Origin: a virus | IMG/VR virus record: IMGVR_UViG_3300027788_000075 | Span: 1-24,837 of that record | Reading direction: 5' to 3' (one strand) | DNA: 24,837 nucleotides | Shown here: positions 23,861 through 24,837 of the stretch, piece after piece | Position numbering within the stretch: the stretch's first letter is position 1 | How the letters are laid out: each line of letters begins with the position of its first letter | Translations under genes and position numbers: made by a program | The notes under the pieces: model-generated | The model's database searches: none | What the model saw: only the letters and a program-made list of their open reading frames with translations | Told to the model about the DNA's origin: nothing

Positions 23861-24837
23861 CTTCACCAAACAGCTACTGGAATCTAAACGTCCAGACATA
23901 GCCGAGATTGAGATGACACTCTTTGAGAACTGTCACCTCAACTGTTCTTTTTGTCACCACGACAAGAAGTCTACAGTAGGCTTGTCTCGTGAAGAGATCT
24001 TCTCCAAGATCCCTCTAGTAGAAGAGCATGTTATTAAGATGAAGAACCGTGCAGACGTTATTCAGATCAATATGCTTGGTGGAGAATTGTTTCAAGACCG
24101 AATATCTGAGTGGGCTTATGAGGTCTACTACGACTTCTTAGTTGAGATTAAGAAGATCTATGATGAACATAAGCAGAACATTAAAGTAGTTTGGGTAACA
24201 TCCTTTCAGTTTAGTAAACGTGAGAGAGTTCAAAAACTACTTGATGATTTGAATGCAATAGACATTCCATCCTATATTATCTGTTCTTATGACTTTGATG
24301 GTAGACCTGTCAAAGGACCTTATGGCAAGAACATAGAATACTTTGCTGATTATATCACATCTATTAATATGGTTGCAACCACTATTTCTATTAAAAAGTT
24401 TATGGCAGATGAGGACGAGTACTTTCACTATCTGTATAATAAGTTTGATAACTTCTACTTTGATGATTACATTCCTGATCGTGGTTATGACTATATGATC
24501 CCATCAGATAGTGAGTATCTTGAGTTCCTAAAGTTTGTGTATCATAACTATCCAGACATCAATCCTATCAAGGATCTGATCTATAACGAAACAAATCATA
24601 TGCATTGCTTGGCTCTTAACAAGGTTACAATCTTTCCTGATAACTCTACATCAAACTGTAGATGGGATAGATATGACCAACGTGACTTCAACACGAAGTA
24701 TGAGCCTAAAGATAATGCTGGTATGATGCAAGCTTATATGGATGAGAATGGTTGCTTGTCATGTAAGTGGTACAACAAGTGTGGCTTTAGATGTTATACA
24801 CAATGGGATTGGAAGAACCGTGAACGAGATCTGCCCG
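23847..24837 (+). CDS. Radical SAM protein 4 with SPASM domain, TTG start, cut by window end
   Basis: Open for 330 codons from a TTG at 23847 to the window end with no stop, so the 3' end is missing. The frame is closed just upstream (TGA at 23844). AGAGG lies 9 nt before the TTG; the first in-frame ATG is at 23913, only six codons before the motif. Radical SAM motif C29-x3-C33-x2-C36 (CHLNCSFC); LGGELF holds the GGE-type SAM site (77-82). The SPASM part is visible: C254-x11-N-x4-C271 (Asn in place of the usual Gly) and C303-x2-C306-x5-C312-x3-C316. It overlaps the orphan gene by 14 nt. Family as for the other radical SAM proteins; target unknown. Confidence 0.9.
   Translation, partial: MDNFDFTKQLLESKRPDIAEIEMTLFENCHLNCSFCHHDKKSTVGLSREEIFSKIPLVEEHVIKMKNRADVIQINMLGGELFQDRISEWAYEVYYDFLVEIKKIYDEHKQNIKVVWVTSFQFSKRERVQKLLDDLNAIDIPSYIICSYDFDGRPVKGPYGKNIEYFADYITSINMVATTISIKKFMADEDEYFHYLYNKFDNFYFDDYIPDRGYDYMIPSDSEYLEFLKFVYHNYPDINPIKDLIYNETNHMHCLALNKVTIFPDNSTSNCRWDRYDQRDFNTKYEPKDNAGMMQAYMDENGCLSCKWYNKCGFRCYTQWDWKNRERDLP

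Noticed and set aside
20530-24837. Phage viperin (antiviral radical SAM) as the identity of one of the radical SAM genes
   Set aside because: All four have SPASM-type or reduced SPASM C-termini, lack the viperin CNYxCxxCFH context, and have no nucleotide kinase neighbour.
20530-24837. QueE or other queuosine/archaeosine-type radical SAM enzymes for DNA modification
   Set aside because: No QueC, QueD, FolE or transglycosylase homologue is present, and the C-terminal cysteine clusters do not fit QueE, which is shorter and has no SPASM part.
1-24837. tRNA genes, CRISPR arrays, insertion sequences, integrase or attachment sites
   Set aside because: No cloverleaf, spaced direct repeats, transposase or recombinase motifs were seen on reading either strand.

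Overview
This window comes from a T4-like (myovirus-type, contractile-tailed) tailed phage, probably marine or otherwise aquatic. The evidence is the gene order on the minus strand, which matches the T4 head/neck/tail block: gp13, gp14, gp15, gp16, gp17, gp18, gp19, gp20, gp67, gp21, gp22, gp23. T4-type late promoters (TATAAATA) lie in front of several of these genes. There is no integrase, repressor, tRNA or CRISPR array. The host cannot be named from the sequence. The gene content (2OG-Fe(II) oxygenases, GT25-type glycosyltransferase, radical SAM enzymes, no photosynthesis genes) resembles marine T4-like phages.

Layout. Positions 1-98 hold two back-to-back hairpin terminators facing opposite ways: the end of the minus-strand late block and the end of an unseen plus-strand unit to the left. 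Positions 99-17166 are the minus-strand structural and packaging block. Two features break T4 synteny. (i) Between the prohead-core genes and the gp21 protease, three extra genes (3189-7704) encode a 130-aa protein and two large, partly duplicated carbohydrate-binding/LamG-like proteins. (ii) A 270-aa protein with four copies of a beta-rich repeat sits directly behind a short gp14 and looks like its detached C-terminal part. Positions 17206-19720 hold two minus-strand modification enzymes: a three-domain GT25 / PLOD-type glycosyltransferase / PLOD-type 2OG hydroxylase, and a stand-alone 2OG-Fe(II) oxygenase.

At about 19721-19830 the direction flips. A sigma70-like promoter is followed by a tightly overlapping plus-strand operon that runs off the right edge: a small KOW/SH3-like protein, a minimal JmjC/cupin (ROX-like) oxygenase, three radical SAM proteins, a 132-aa orphan, and a fourth radical SAM protein that starts at a TTG codon and is cut by the window end. 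Three of the four radical SAM proteins carry recognisable SPASM auxiliary-cluster motifs and the other has a reduced one.

How it fits together. The minus-strand genes build and package the virion late in infection. The plus-strand operon has no TATAAATA box and is probably expressed earlier. The main point of interest is the dense set of predicted peptide- or protein-modifying enzymes around the divergent promoter: four radical SAM proteins, three Fe(II)/2OG-type oxygenase domains and two glycosyltransferase domains. This suggests an uncharacterised phage post-translational modification system. Its substrate is not visible in the window; the 132-aa orphan, the phage fibre-like proteins or host proteins are candidates, which is inference.
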